64,000 nt of DNA from assembly GCF_011397635.1 (NCBI RefSeq), contig NC_064755.1, forward strand, positions 23,325,559 through 23,389,558, read 5' to 3'. The stretch comes from Epinephelus fuscoguttatus (Eukaryota; Chordata; Actinopteri; Perciformes; Serranidae). The translations under genes and the position numbers were made by a program. Below are positions 21,891-33,525 of this stretch, piece by piece. Each line of letters starts with the position of its first letter. Within the stretch, counting starts at the first letter, position 1. The notes under the pieces were generated by a model that saw nothing but the letters and a program-made list of their open reading frames with translations, did no database searches and had not been told where the DNA came from.

Positions 21891-24800
21891 CTAAAGGCTT
21901 GTAATAGGTTGGTATCACCAGTAGGGGATGTACAAGTCTAATAAATCAGAGCTATGTAGGGAGGCTAGTGAAACCCATGGGTGCCTGGATGTTGACTGAG
22001 TAACAGTTGGGATTCCCTGTTTACATTTCATTAATTTGATATTAGGTTAGAGGGATATAGATGTGATTCACATGCTCCAGGAATATCTATTTTTGCCATG
22101 AGTATCTCCCTCTTCCCTCTCCCTCTATCGCTTTCATCGTCTCATCAACAGTGTAATCACTCCTCTGCCAAATGTTACATCTCAACAAAAATATGTCATG
22201 ACAAGGGCCCACACACGCTAAATCCAATCAAATAGAGATCTTTGGTTCAATTTGAATTGATGTAAAAAATGGGGGGGGCATCTACCGTAAGATAATCGTT
22301 CTTTAATTTTTGCATAGCCTTCATCTTGACAGGAATGTGGTCCTTTTCAAGTGCACCCTGTGATGTGAGACTGAAAAACAAAGCCAGGAGACAATGTACC
22401 CAGCAGTGAATTTTTAATCATGCTCTGTATTCAAGCTGTAGAAGGGTTGCTAAGTAATTGATTTTTTTAATGAGACCATGCATAAGCTTTTGAACGTACG
22501 CAGCAGGGGACAATAATATGTGACACTTGTGGACCAAACTCTAAAATGCTTTGTGCTGTTGATGAGGTCCATTTATAACACTGTATTACTTATTTTGTTC
22601 ATGCTAAAATGCTCTCAAGTGTTCATCTAAAATGGGACTCAGGGGGTGGGCTTCATGTACAAGGACATACAGTCTCAATTATTCAGGCTTTTATCTGAGA
22701 AGAAGTCAGAGTGTGTGAGGAGAAGATGTGTTGAGAGCTGTGGTATGTGGCGAGAGCAAGCCAGAAAGAGAGGGAGAGAGAGAAAGAGATTGAGAGAGAG
22801 AGAGAATCAATAGTGTTTAGACAGAGAAGTGGAGTCTAAGTGTGTGATCAATAGAGAGCAGAGAGGAGAGATTAGCTGCTTTTCTCTCTCAAACTAACAC
22901 TGACAAATTGGTGAATTGGTGTATCGGCCCTTGGGCTAAACGGATTGACCTGCTGTTTCCATGTTCTACCGTGTACTGTCAATAAAGATCTGTGTTCGTT
23001 GTGGCTCTCAATGAAGAGGGTGAATGAAGCACCGGAAAAGAGAAAAAGGGAAAGGAAGGAAGGGAAATGGAGAACTCTTACAAGGGAGAAGCAAAGCACA
23101 GCTCAGGTGCGCAGGTAGCCTCGATCCTCACGAAATGTCCACACCTTTGTCTCATTAACACATACGTGCGCTCACATGTGCATCCTCGTGCATACTGTTA
23201 TAAAACCATAATAACGTCTCCAGGAAAATTAATGGAAAGACAGATTAAAAACTAAGTGAGGAGAAACGGGCCACTGGTGTAGCTATTTGCAACTCATAAA
23301 TCATTCTGACACACCCACGCGCATGTAGACACATGCATAGACACACACACACATACACGCACACACGTACTGTAATTAACCACAGGCTATTTACTCTCTC
23401 CTGCTGTAAATTAGACATGCAGACACAGTTATTACATTAGGGGGATCTGCCATGCAGAATACTAACAGGAGGAGGAGGGGACACGGGTACACACAACAAA
23501 CCGCTCCTACAAACATAAACACACACACATACACGCACACAAGAAAGAGGGTATGGAAGAATCATAGACTGACGGGAGTGAAAATGAAGCTGCAGCACAG
23601 AGAATAGGGGCCCCCAGCTCTTTGTTCCCTGCTGCATTTCATTATCTGAAACGCCAGCCAACACACACGACACACACACACAACGCACCTCCCCCTTCCC
23701 TAAAGCTGTCTGCCTCCACTTCATGCACACAGCACAAAAAGAGAGGAAAATAGAGATACTGCGTCAGTGCCATTCACTGGCATCTGGACTCGGTCATGAC
23801 AAGCATGTCTGCATGGTCATCCTGAGCAGATCAGCCCGTCCAGAAGCCGCTCTGAGTCTAACACTTCCCTTCAGCCTGTGCTGGCAGAAAGCACCTTCCC
23901 TTATATTCTTTTTTAAGCAAAACAATAGGAGATAAGGACTTGATTAAAACAAGTATTGATACCCTGTCTCGGGTAGCTTGTCTCCATTTAGTTCATTTGA
24001 AGTTTTTTTTTCTTCTGGCAGTCCACCTCCTTCTGTTTGTGTGTGTGTCCTCTGGTTCCCCCTACCTCCCTCACCCCTCTCTGTCCCTCTGTTTTCCCAC
24101 GGTGATCGATAGCTCATTACAATCATTGACTGCGGCTCATCAGCACCTGTTAAGGTCTGGAGAGACAGAGAGAAGGTGCATGAGCATCTGAGAGTGTGTG
24201 TTGTGTGATGCAATCTGATTGATAAACAGAAAAGATTGGTCTGGAATGAGTCAGGGGTGAAGTTTGACATTTGAAGGGTTATTTTCTGATTCACATTCAT
24301 TGCTGCGGGTGTCTAGTTTGTCGCCGCTTTATGGTCCTTGGTCTTGGAGAACATCTTATTATGCAACTCACGTGGGTACCATGGTTTGTTGCTATGGTGA
24401 TTGCCAAGGGAGCCAGAGTATTATAGGTGTTTATCCTAGACAGGAGCAAGGCTACTCACCATCTATCAGGACACGCTTCAATTTACCACACAGTTTGGAC
24501 CACACATTAAGATCAACACAGTCACGGAGGGACAAAGAGAAAACACAGTGTACAACACAGCCTAGTGTGGATGTGATTTAGTGGATAGATTATTCAATAT
24601 TCATATTCCTGGAAGAAAGACCTTGTTCAAACACTCAGTTGTTGGTTTAATGCGTCACTGCAGGGTTTGTTTTTGGAGAGGACAGGCTGTGAGCAGAAAG
24701 AAGCAAACACAGAGAAGAACAGAGAGACTCTGAGAGACTATTAGAAACTACAAACCATGGTTAAAGGCAAGGGGAGATGTGTAAAAAAAAAAAAACACTA

Positions 24801-25640
24801 AATAAAAGAGACAATAGTGGGTCCCAGAGAAGTCCCCCATGGATTCATTCACAGGATGTGGTCTAAGAAAGGAGGAAAATTGGCGTAAGAGTGTGAAGTT
24901 TTAAGGAAAGGGGATATAAATAGAGTGAATACAATGGAGGACTGAAAAGAGAACAAGTCTCTCAGCCCATGCATAAATTACACACATCATTTACATATTC
25001 ATTATGTTTTGTGTACTAATGAGAGTATTTGCTTAATAGCTCCACCACCACTGGCAGCTTTTGTCTGACACGAGAGATTTTAAAGAGGAGTGGAAAAATA
25101 ACAAAAACAAGGGACCAAGGGTCATCGTAGTAAAGTGGGTGAGGTCAATGGTATATAATCGATTTTTTTGCGCCAATCCGATCAATGGTATTGCTGTATA
25201 GAACGTGTGTGAACAAGCACAACCTGCACAAGTCGCTTAGAGATGTGAAACGAAGCACACATGATGGGGGGTTGGTAAAAGTTAATTAAAACAACACAAG
25301 CTTTATCCAAACTCTCTTCGTCTTTCTCCTCTTGTCTCGGTGGAATAAGTAACTGCTGCGGTAATTACCTACAGGGCAGTCACTCAGAGCATTCCTTCAG
25401 GTGCCAAAAAAAGTCTCCCAAATGACAGCAAAGACCAGCGATTTGCGGCGCGCATTTAAGAAATGAAAAGTTGTACACGTGTCAATTAACTAATGTTGTG
25501 TAAATACACAAACGTAGCATTTCATACACACAGAGAGGGTAAATGATTCAGAAAGTGGATGAATGAAATGAGGGGAAGAGAGAGGGATGGAAATGTAGAG
25601 ACAGGGGGAAGGGCAACGGAGGGATGAGCTACAAATGAGA
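21891..25640. other. gene-free interval between cryptochrome and ZFHX genes, left part
   Basis: No exon with family resemblance, RNA gene or full-length transposon was recognised. Visible features are GA-rich runs (22768-22805), CA-rich stretches (23336-23370, 23516-23540, 23660-23685), and an AT-rich block at 24960-25050 with TTTACATATTCAT and ACTAATGAG motifs. The small open frames are not supported. Confidence 0.4.
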
Positions 25641-26630
25641 GCGATGGCGGTGGCAGGTTGGCACAGTGCCATCCAGTCAGGACTTGAGCGGGGGCGGGCA
25701 TGGGCATGGGCGAAGGGGCGAGGAGAATAAGAATGGAAGAGGAAGAGAAACAGACCTCCATACTGCTAGCATGGTGCCACCTTGGCACAGGCACAATGGG
25801 GCGAAACGAACAGCAGAGCGGGCAGAGGAAAGAAGATATAGAAAATATCAGAGAACAGCAGAGCATAGGAGTGAGCAAGATGCCAGCAGACACGGGATGA
25901 CTCAGATGTAGATGGATGAAGGGAAGCATAGAAGGATGTTGGGGAGAAAAATGGATGAAACTATGAAATTGTAAGGTCTAAGTCGGTGATGACCATTGAT
26001 CTTACGGAGAAAAATGTCGGTGGAAAATCCTGCATTTCATTCACATTTCGACTCTTCTTTCTCTCCATGCCAGCCACTGCGTGCCAGCCAGCGGGCACCA
26101 TGCCAGCTTGCAGTCGTGGCATACCCGAAGCTATCAAAGCGGTCGGCAGGGGACTGTCTTAGTCAAAGACAAGGGGGACTCACCTCTGAGGATTTGCTGC
26201 TAATCGCCGTTTGTTTGCTTGGACAAAGCCAAGACGAGGTGCCCAGGCAACGGTTGCCAGCGAATCTGTGATGGCATCTTTTCAGGGGCGGCAAGGGCAC
26301 AGGGAGAAAGATGGCACGCTGCCAAGCCAACATAACACACACATTTGCAAACAGAAACCTCCATACGGTGAGCAGAACATTTCGGATGCCTTAAATGTTT
26401 TGGCGATGGCATCCCCTCAAGGGAGAGACCAGGAACAGAGATGGCACCATGCCAAACGCAAACAGGGAGGCATTCACAGGCGCCACCAGAAGCTGTACAA
26501 AAGCGTAGTAAATGCGGACACAAAATAGTAGCAGAAGGTCTGAACCAGAGCCAAATGCAACTGTGGTGGGAGTATGGGACAAAAACCATTTCCTCGATGC
26601 CAACCCAGCTCAGTGCCAACTGCTGCACTA
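25640..26630. promoter_or_regulatory. cluster of palindromic TGGC-N5-GCCA (NFI-like) sites
   Basis: Full palindromes of the NFI type occur at 25658-25671 (TTGGCACAGTGCCA), 26312-26325 (TGGCACGCTGCCAA) and 26442-26455 (TGGCACCATGCCAA). There is a near match at 26094-26105 and an inverted pair GGCAAC/GTTGCC at 26246-26258. Several half sites (TGCCA, TTGGC) lie between. Part of the cluster sits on an imperfect duplication about 134 bases apart (26271 and 26405). It could be an enhancer or a decayed tandem repeat. Confidence 0.4.
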
Positions 26631-26979
26631 GAAGGAAGCTGCTGCCCATTACAAAGAACTACAAGGGATCGTACCATTCCATGATGAAGAGGAAGAGAGT
26701 GTGGAAGAGGAGGAATAATGAGCAAAATGAATAAAGGATATAGAAGAAGAAAAAATGGGGATTTTTGTGCTTAACGAAGAACAGTGGGAGTGGGTGGACA
26801 AGGATGATGAAGAGCCTCTTTCCTGCACATGCACACCTGGGACGTTCTTAAAGGGATATCCCCTCAGACTGCTGTGTGTGCTAAAGGGAGGGATGTGTTG
26901 GCATCATCTCCAGGGTGTCAAGCTGTGTTTCTCTATTGCCAGTCAGGGAGGGTGCTGCAGTCGTCAGGGGCGGGCAACT

Positions 26980-27900
26980 GTCTGGGCATCTCATCTGCAG
27001 CTAATTAACAGCCACACACTAATTCTAACAGCCGATCATAATTAGCGATTTAATCGCTCGTCAACGCTTTACTCCCCCCTTAAATTGTGCCTCCTATTTG
27101 GACACGTGCGGATAAGCTAAGGAACGCCGGATCCCCCCTCCCCTCCTCCTCGTCCTTCTTTCCTTCATCCTTGGCTCCAGACTCCAGTGGGATCTTAATT
27201 AAGCCTGGGCTTCATTATGCAAATGGAGTACAATAAACGACAGCAGAGGTGGAGCTGGATCCAGACTAAAAACGGAACGGTGGGAGGGGAGCACTGGAAG
27301 TGGAAAATGAAGAGATGTGGAAGGTTACCAAAATCGTCTATATGATGTTAACGCGTTACGATAATTGTACATTGCTGTAATATGAATGTCTTTGGTGTAC
27401 CACCACCTCCACATGTGATGTGGGGACCAGCTCTGATGCTCCATCACTGTTGTCACTGGAAAAACTTATCTGAAATAACACTGGATTCGCAGAATGTCGT
27501 CTCTCACAAAGCAAATTCATAAGGGAATGGTGACAATGAACCCCTTAATATCACCAGTTGGCCGTTGTCGTGGATACGAAGAAAGATGGTAGAGATAGGA
27601 AGAGAGAAAGGAGGCAGACAGAAACACTGACAGTGGCAGCAGCATGGCAGCTAATGTCATCTCAGTTTAATCATCGCATGGGATCATGGGGTTCATGAAA
27701 ATTCATTTGCATATCATTAAATGGAGAGAGGTTATTTGGTGCAGGCAGCCAAAATGGGATTGGATGAAGGAAGAAAAAAAAAAGGCAAATGGAGGGGCTC
27801 GTTATTAAACAGCAATGTTTTATAGTCCGCCAGCCGATTCATTTAATTTGGGCGTAATTAAAATGTGTCAGACTCAATCAATCATTCCAACAGGGATACT
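26980..27900. promoter_or_regulatory. homeodomain/octamer-rich block, candidate enhancer
   Basis: The block is dense in developmental-type motifs: CTAATTAACAG at 27000, CATAATTAGCG at 27038, CTTAATTAAGC at 27194, ATGCAAAT at 27218, CATTTGCATATCATTAAAT at 27702-27720, and ATTTAATTTGGGCGTAATTA at 27840-27859. Such blocks are typical of conserved non-coding elements around vertebrate homeobox genes, and the ZFHX gene is the next one. This is inference from motif content only; conservation was not tested. Confidence 0.35.
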
Positions 27901-30401
27901 ATCAATGTTTCAGTCTGAAAAAAGACTAATCAGTGGATATGCGGTCGGACATTTTCCAATAACAGTTTAAGTGCTTTAGTCTACTGTGAGCTTGACCCAT
28001 CCGCTCTTTTTTCTAATTTATCTAAAGGAGTGTATGAAAACATCCTCTGTGACTTCTCTGTATTGTGTCAAGACATGTCTATCTCTGACAGGTGGTGATG
28101 CCACCCCGTGTTAGTCAATACGAGGATGGCTCACACAGTCTTTTTGACCTTAGTAGTAAGCTGTCAGTGGTGTGTATGTATGTGCATGCATATGTGCATT
28201 TCTCATTTCCATAAGTGATGTAATTAGACCGCCCTTTCACATGCAGATCAGTTTGACAACATGGCAATCACTCTAACACACACATACAGCCATACACACA
28301 TACACACCCAAACACACGCGACAGCACACGCTTACTGCCGTGACCACCCCCATATCATGGGGAGTCTGTTGTCTGTGAGCAGAGAGTGTAAAGATTAACA
28401 TAATCCAGCTAATAAGTGTGAGTAATATTCACACAGTGACGCGTGGCGTAGACACTGTCCTGCTGATGCGTATTTGTATCTCATTATAGATGTAAAGTAC
28501 TGAAGGGGGGCTGATGTGGGGGTACCAGTGTGGATGGGGGGATGGTGAGGGGTCACAAAAAAAAAGTGTGGGCCTGAATGTAGAGACACCAAAGAATGAC
28601 AATAAACAGCAGTATTTTTATGAAGCTATTTCTACAGAGGTCTAGAGAGTGCAGATAAAGTATAAAGACAGATAACACAGGGTAACTCATAACTGGGATG
28701 CTGGAGGTCGGTATAAGAAGTCTCTCTAATGTTTCTACAAAATAAGGAAGACAATGTCACTCATTTTTCTGCTAGTTTACAGTACTAAGAAGGCACAGAG
28801 AGTCCGTTTTTGCAGCAGAATGTAGGAATTATAAATAGAGTGTATTTGCGCTTGCAGGCTAGCTCTGCCACATGATTGATTAGGATGGTGTGACGACCAT
28901 TAAAAAGTCATTTAAAAGATGGATAGGGACCACATTTCCAAATAAAAACCACTTTATACCTGATGAAGTGCTGAACAAACTCTCCTTCAAAGACATTTAC
29001 TGATTACTCTCGGTGTGTGTGAGTGAGTGTAATGTGGGAAGCACCCATGTACTGTGTGTAGCTCTGCATCAGCTGTAGAAGATACCAAAGCAATCTTCAG
29101 GACGCAGTCGGGCAGTGGGTGGTGTTGTTCGCATTTTAAAAACTAGAATTAGATCTCAATTTTTCTGATTAAAAGGGGGAGTGTGATATTCATGTGGACA
29201 CAGATGTAATCTGTTTGCATGCACATGTCACAAACAAGCCTACACACACATACACACACACACATGCACACACACTGATTGAAATGTATCTGATAGCACA
29301 GCGTCGCTTCATCTGAAGCCTTATCCCAAGAAGCAGAGCTGTGTCTAAATGTGCGAATGTATTTCAGCTCTGTCTCTTTAACTTGGGGCTCCACCACAGC
29401 AGCATGCTTTGGGATTCATGCATAAACATGAGCTGGCCTTTCAGCTCTCTCCTCACATAACCAATCTAAATCTAAATGAGCCCCCACTACAGATACACCA
29501 GCAGGCAATGACATTACACCCCCCCCAGCCCAACCCCCTACTCTACCCTACTACCCCCAGCGACACATATACACCAGCAGGCAATAATTTCACGCCATCC
29601 CTCAAAGCCCCCACCTCCTCTGCACACACACTCGTACCCCTTTTTGCCGCAACCCCACCAGCTGCACAGTACTCATTTGATTAAGAGGGGGAGGACAGGG
29701 AGAAGGAGAAATGGTGGGGGATCACTTTATCAGGATGACTTTCTAAGACGGCTATCATCAGCTACGAAGCTATCTCAAGCCCTTTTCTGTGTTTACTTTG
29801 CTATTGTTCTCCCCATGTATCTGTTTGTCTGTTCCCTGCAACCCCAATCAGAAGTGTTTCACAGAAATGTTTCCTCTGTTGTCGCACTCATGTGTAATGG
29901 CTAAATGAATGGCTTGCTGCTGGAGAACAAGGAGCAGATACCAGTTTGTGTTTGAGAAGCTGAACACATTCTTGTACTGTAGTTTTTTTCGTCTCTGGCA
30001 AGTTGTCTCATCAACCACTGGAAAGTTTTACACACACAAAAAAGAACAAAATAATAAAATCTGCTCTACCAAGCTATGCTGTGGTCTTTGAAATGTTGCA
30101 TATGAAAATCTGCATGTCCTAAATGTGCTGTAGTGTGCAATTTTACTCCCCTCTCTCCCAGAGTCGTAAAACACATTATCATCAGCAGCAGCAGCAGAAG
30201 CAGCAGTGTAATTCATCCGAGGTCGTTAATATTCATCATATCATTTAGTCACAAAGGAAACTCATCTGGCTGAATGTCACAGATGTAATTAATGAAGTGA
30301 CCCTAGAGGTCATGGCTCCATTCACCAAACGCCTTCCACACACTGCTGTGTTGCACACACACACACAGTTGCACATCAAAAGCGTTCCAGCCAGCCAGCC
30401 A

Positions 30402-30402
<1 letters not shown>
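27901..30402. other. gene-free interval, right part
   Basis: Contains CA-rich stretches (28275-28320, 29240-29275), a C-rich stretch at 29515-29560, and a short (GCA)n run at 30183-30208. No exon, RNA gene or transposon was recognised. Confidence 0.4.

Positions 30403-30450
<48 letters not shown>
30403..30450. repeat. (AC)n microsatellite
   Basis: About 24 uninterrupted AC units, preceded by a short CCAG repeat. It lies just beyond the inferred end of the ZFHX transcript. Confidence 0.95.
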
Positions 30451-30453
<3 letters not shown>

Positions 30454-30564
30454 CACCGAGCATACAACCTGGAATATGAAACGCATATAACAGGCAGACG
30501 CATTCACATACCACAACATTCACAAAATGGCTTCTCTTGGTTAGACCAAAGGGATGAGACCAGA

Positions 30565-33525
30565 GCATGCACCAAAGCAGACTTTATTTAGCTCAGTGGA
30601 GTATGGGAAGGGAAAGGAAGAGAAACACACACCAGTAGGGGAGAACTTGGGGAGGGAGAGTATAGAGACACACTAAACCACTGGAGCAGGACATAAGGAC
30701 AGGTGCACATCACAGGTATCTTTTTGGTCATCACTATGGCAACAACATATCCAGAAAAAAATGAAAAGAATAGTTTTACCTAGAGTAAGGATAACAGAGT
30801 CCCTTCACCATAGAGGACCCCAATATGTACATCTTACAGTCACTAAGATCAAGAGAATACGACAGAAATGAAATTGAAAATAATCTGTATACAAAAAAAC
30901 TGCCTTTGTGGTATTTGGAATGCACATTTCTGTACAGAAGAAAGCTCATTGGTATTGTCGTAAACATTGGTTAGTTTAAGAACAAAAAAAAAATGACAGA
31001 GTTAGTCAGTCCACATCCTTTGGAAAGTTGACTGTGTGTCAGTCTGAGTTCAGCAAAGCTGTTGTAGCTGGACAAATGGACTAGAGACATTGCAACACAG
31101 AAAGACTGACACCATACCGCTGGAAGGTTTGGGGCTGAACTCCTTCAAATAGCTATGCAGTATCTCCATAAGTATTGAGAAGTTAATGCCCCAAGCAGGT
31201 TTCTCTAAAACTGGAAGCTTGAAAAAATATTTCTGGTATTACGAAAGCCATTTTTTTTTTATCTTCTGAGTATCGGGGTAATTAATAGGATACTGAAAAA
31301 CAAACCTGATGGAATTGAGCCCCACATATCCATTTGTTTTCAACAGAATCAACAGAGGAGCAGTTTATCAACAGCATCACAGGTATCATTACAGTTTGTA
31401 GTCATTAAAGCCTAGTGGTAAAGCGATCAGAGCATGCATCTTTCTACAGTATCGTTAGAAACTACAGTACATTAGCAGCAAACTGGACATCCTTAAGGGC
31501 TGAAGTTCAACACTATGGTAGAAAAGAAAGAAAAATAAACTGCAACATTTCTCAAGAGAAGTAAAACTCTTTAACCGCTATATTACAGACTGCCATGGCT
31601 CTAGTTTGGGGTTTTGGTTACAGTCTCCAGTGTGCTTATGAGAGGCAGAAAACAGTAGCTTAGATATAGGGACTCCTTCCTTCTTTAAAAACAGCAATAC
31701 ATCGTCAAGTAAACAGTAGCGCTTTTTTTTTTTTTGTAGGTCATATGGTTAAAGTATTATCACGTCTTTGGATTTTTGTCTTAAAGCATTAATTATTGTT
31801 TAGCTATTATTGTTATATTATCATTATTACAGTTAGAATAAGGACTGGTTGCAAATGAACACAGGAAGAAAGGTAGAGAGCAAAACAGGAAAGTAGGTAG
31901 GGAGGGAGGAAGAGGGAAAATAAATTAAGTGTACAAAAATAACATCAATAACATCCGAAGTTTTTCTCAGCTTTGCGCAGTAGCTCCCCATCTGTAAGTG
32001 GAAAAGGGAGCTATATCTCAATCATCCAATGAAGTCTTGAGTCAACCATACAAAAGCTAAATACTGTACATTTACCCCTCACACTATTAAACACTTTAGT
32101 TTCAATAAGGTTTTTGTAACAATCTATTACTCAAAGGTGAAAAGCTCAGATCTTTGAAATACAGGTGTTTTTTGTAGATATCTTTTTAATACTTAGTCCA
32201 AGGTTAAACCATGCCTCTTCTGTTTTAAAAACAGAAAAGTACAGTATTAAGATCACATTTGAAGCAGAGCCATGTTGAGCTGTTGACCTGAGCATAGAAA
32301 GCTTTACATTAATCACATAACATTGGTCAGCCATTGGTATATTCAAATAGAATGGAAAGGCAGTAAGTCACCTTGCCGGAACATATCAAAGCTGTCATAA
32401 TCTTTTCATAATCATGACACTATATCGAAGCAAGACAGTTTATCTCAATCCATAAGATTTATATTAAGAAACTATTACTAAACACACACAATGTAAATTT
32501 GAGTTTGGTTAAAGTTTTCATATACAGTATAATGGTTGAGTGCTATAAAAAATAGTTTGCCCCGTTCAGGACAAACTGGCCTTTACGTTCTGTGCTATTT
32601 GGGCTGTTATCCACTAAAGGAACATAGAAGGTGTACATGTACAACAGAAGACTCATCATTGGCTTGTGGAGGGTGAAGCTGCATCCTGGCACCGTATCAG
32701 TCTATTAGTACTCGGCTTACTTTTGCCAGCTGCAGATCTCACCCCTTCACCGTACAGACGTCAGCTCTGCAGTTTGTTATTGAAAACAAACGTGTTGAAA
32801 CTAAATCCACAGACATGTAAAATTTTGGTTACGAGCTTTGGAATCTGAGTCAGTCTTTACAAAAGCTCTATGCGAATACCTCCGTCTATTTCAAGGATAT
32901 TTTTCCGTTTTTTTTTTTTTTTTTCCCCCATCTTCTTCTTCATCATCCACTGTTAACTGCTTTGTTTTTCTTCAAGTTTATCTTTTGGAGCTCTCTATTT
33001 ACACTAAAATCTCTTTGACAATTTCTTTTCCAGCCTCTTACAGACTGGCACTACTTGCTACACAGCTAGTCATCTAGCACTGTCTGGTGGAGGGCCCACT
33101 GTGAGTCTGTCGTGCAGACTGAGAGGTAGACTGCAGGTCTAGCTGGGCAGTGAGGTCACATACTTGGAGAATGCTCTTTGGCCTCTGTGGCATCTGGTTG
33201 GTTTTTATCAAGGTGGTGTTTGGTTGTAGTAAGGTGTCTGACGGAATAGGGAGAGGAGCTCTTTTCAACAAGAAAGAACAGACCAGGAAAGAGTTTAAGA
33301 ACGATATGAAAAGAGGAAAGCTGTGGTAGAGAGGACTTGGTTTGGGCTCTCTCCTACTTTCAGTTGAGAGAGTTTCTCTTTGGGCCACTGTGGCTCGGCA
33401 TCTTTGGGGTGTTTCGGTTACAGGTTTGGCAGCAAAGTGAACAGGGTGTGGTGGTCGACAGCAGGTGCAGGAGGGGTTTGGGGTGGATGAAGTAGAAAGA
33501 AGCAAAGGAACTGTAGTCTGCCTCT
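30565..33525 (-). terminator. ZFHX 3' UTR with poly(A) signal
   Basis: About 3 kb of AT-rich, non-repetitive sequence follows the stop codon at 33526. A minus-strand AATAAA (30588-30583) lies just before the microsatellite and is the likely poly(A) signal. The length and composition suggest a long regulatory 3' UTR, but other poly(A) sites inside it are possible. Confidence 0.5.

Noticed and set aside
25522-25929. 135-codon minus-strand frame rich in Ser, Pro and Leu
   Set aside because: Low-complexity translation of purine-rich DNA, with no signal, domain or splice context.
26200-26649. 149-codon minus-strand frame and overlapping plus-strand frames
   Set aside because: No recognisable domain or plausible partner exons, and the sequence is the NFI-like repeat cluster; probably chance.
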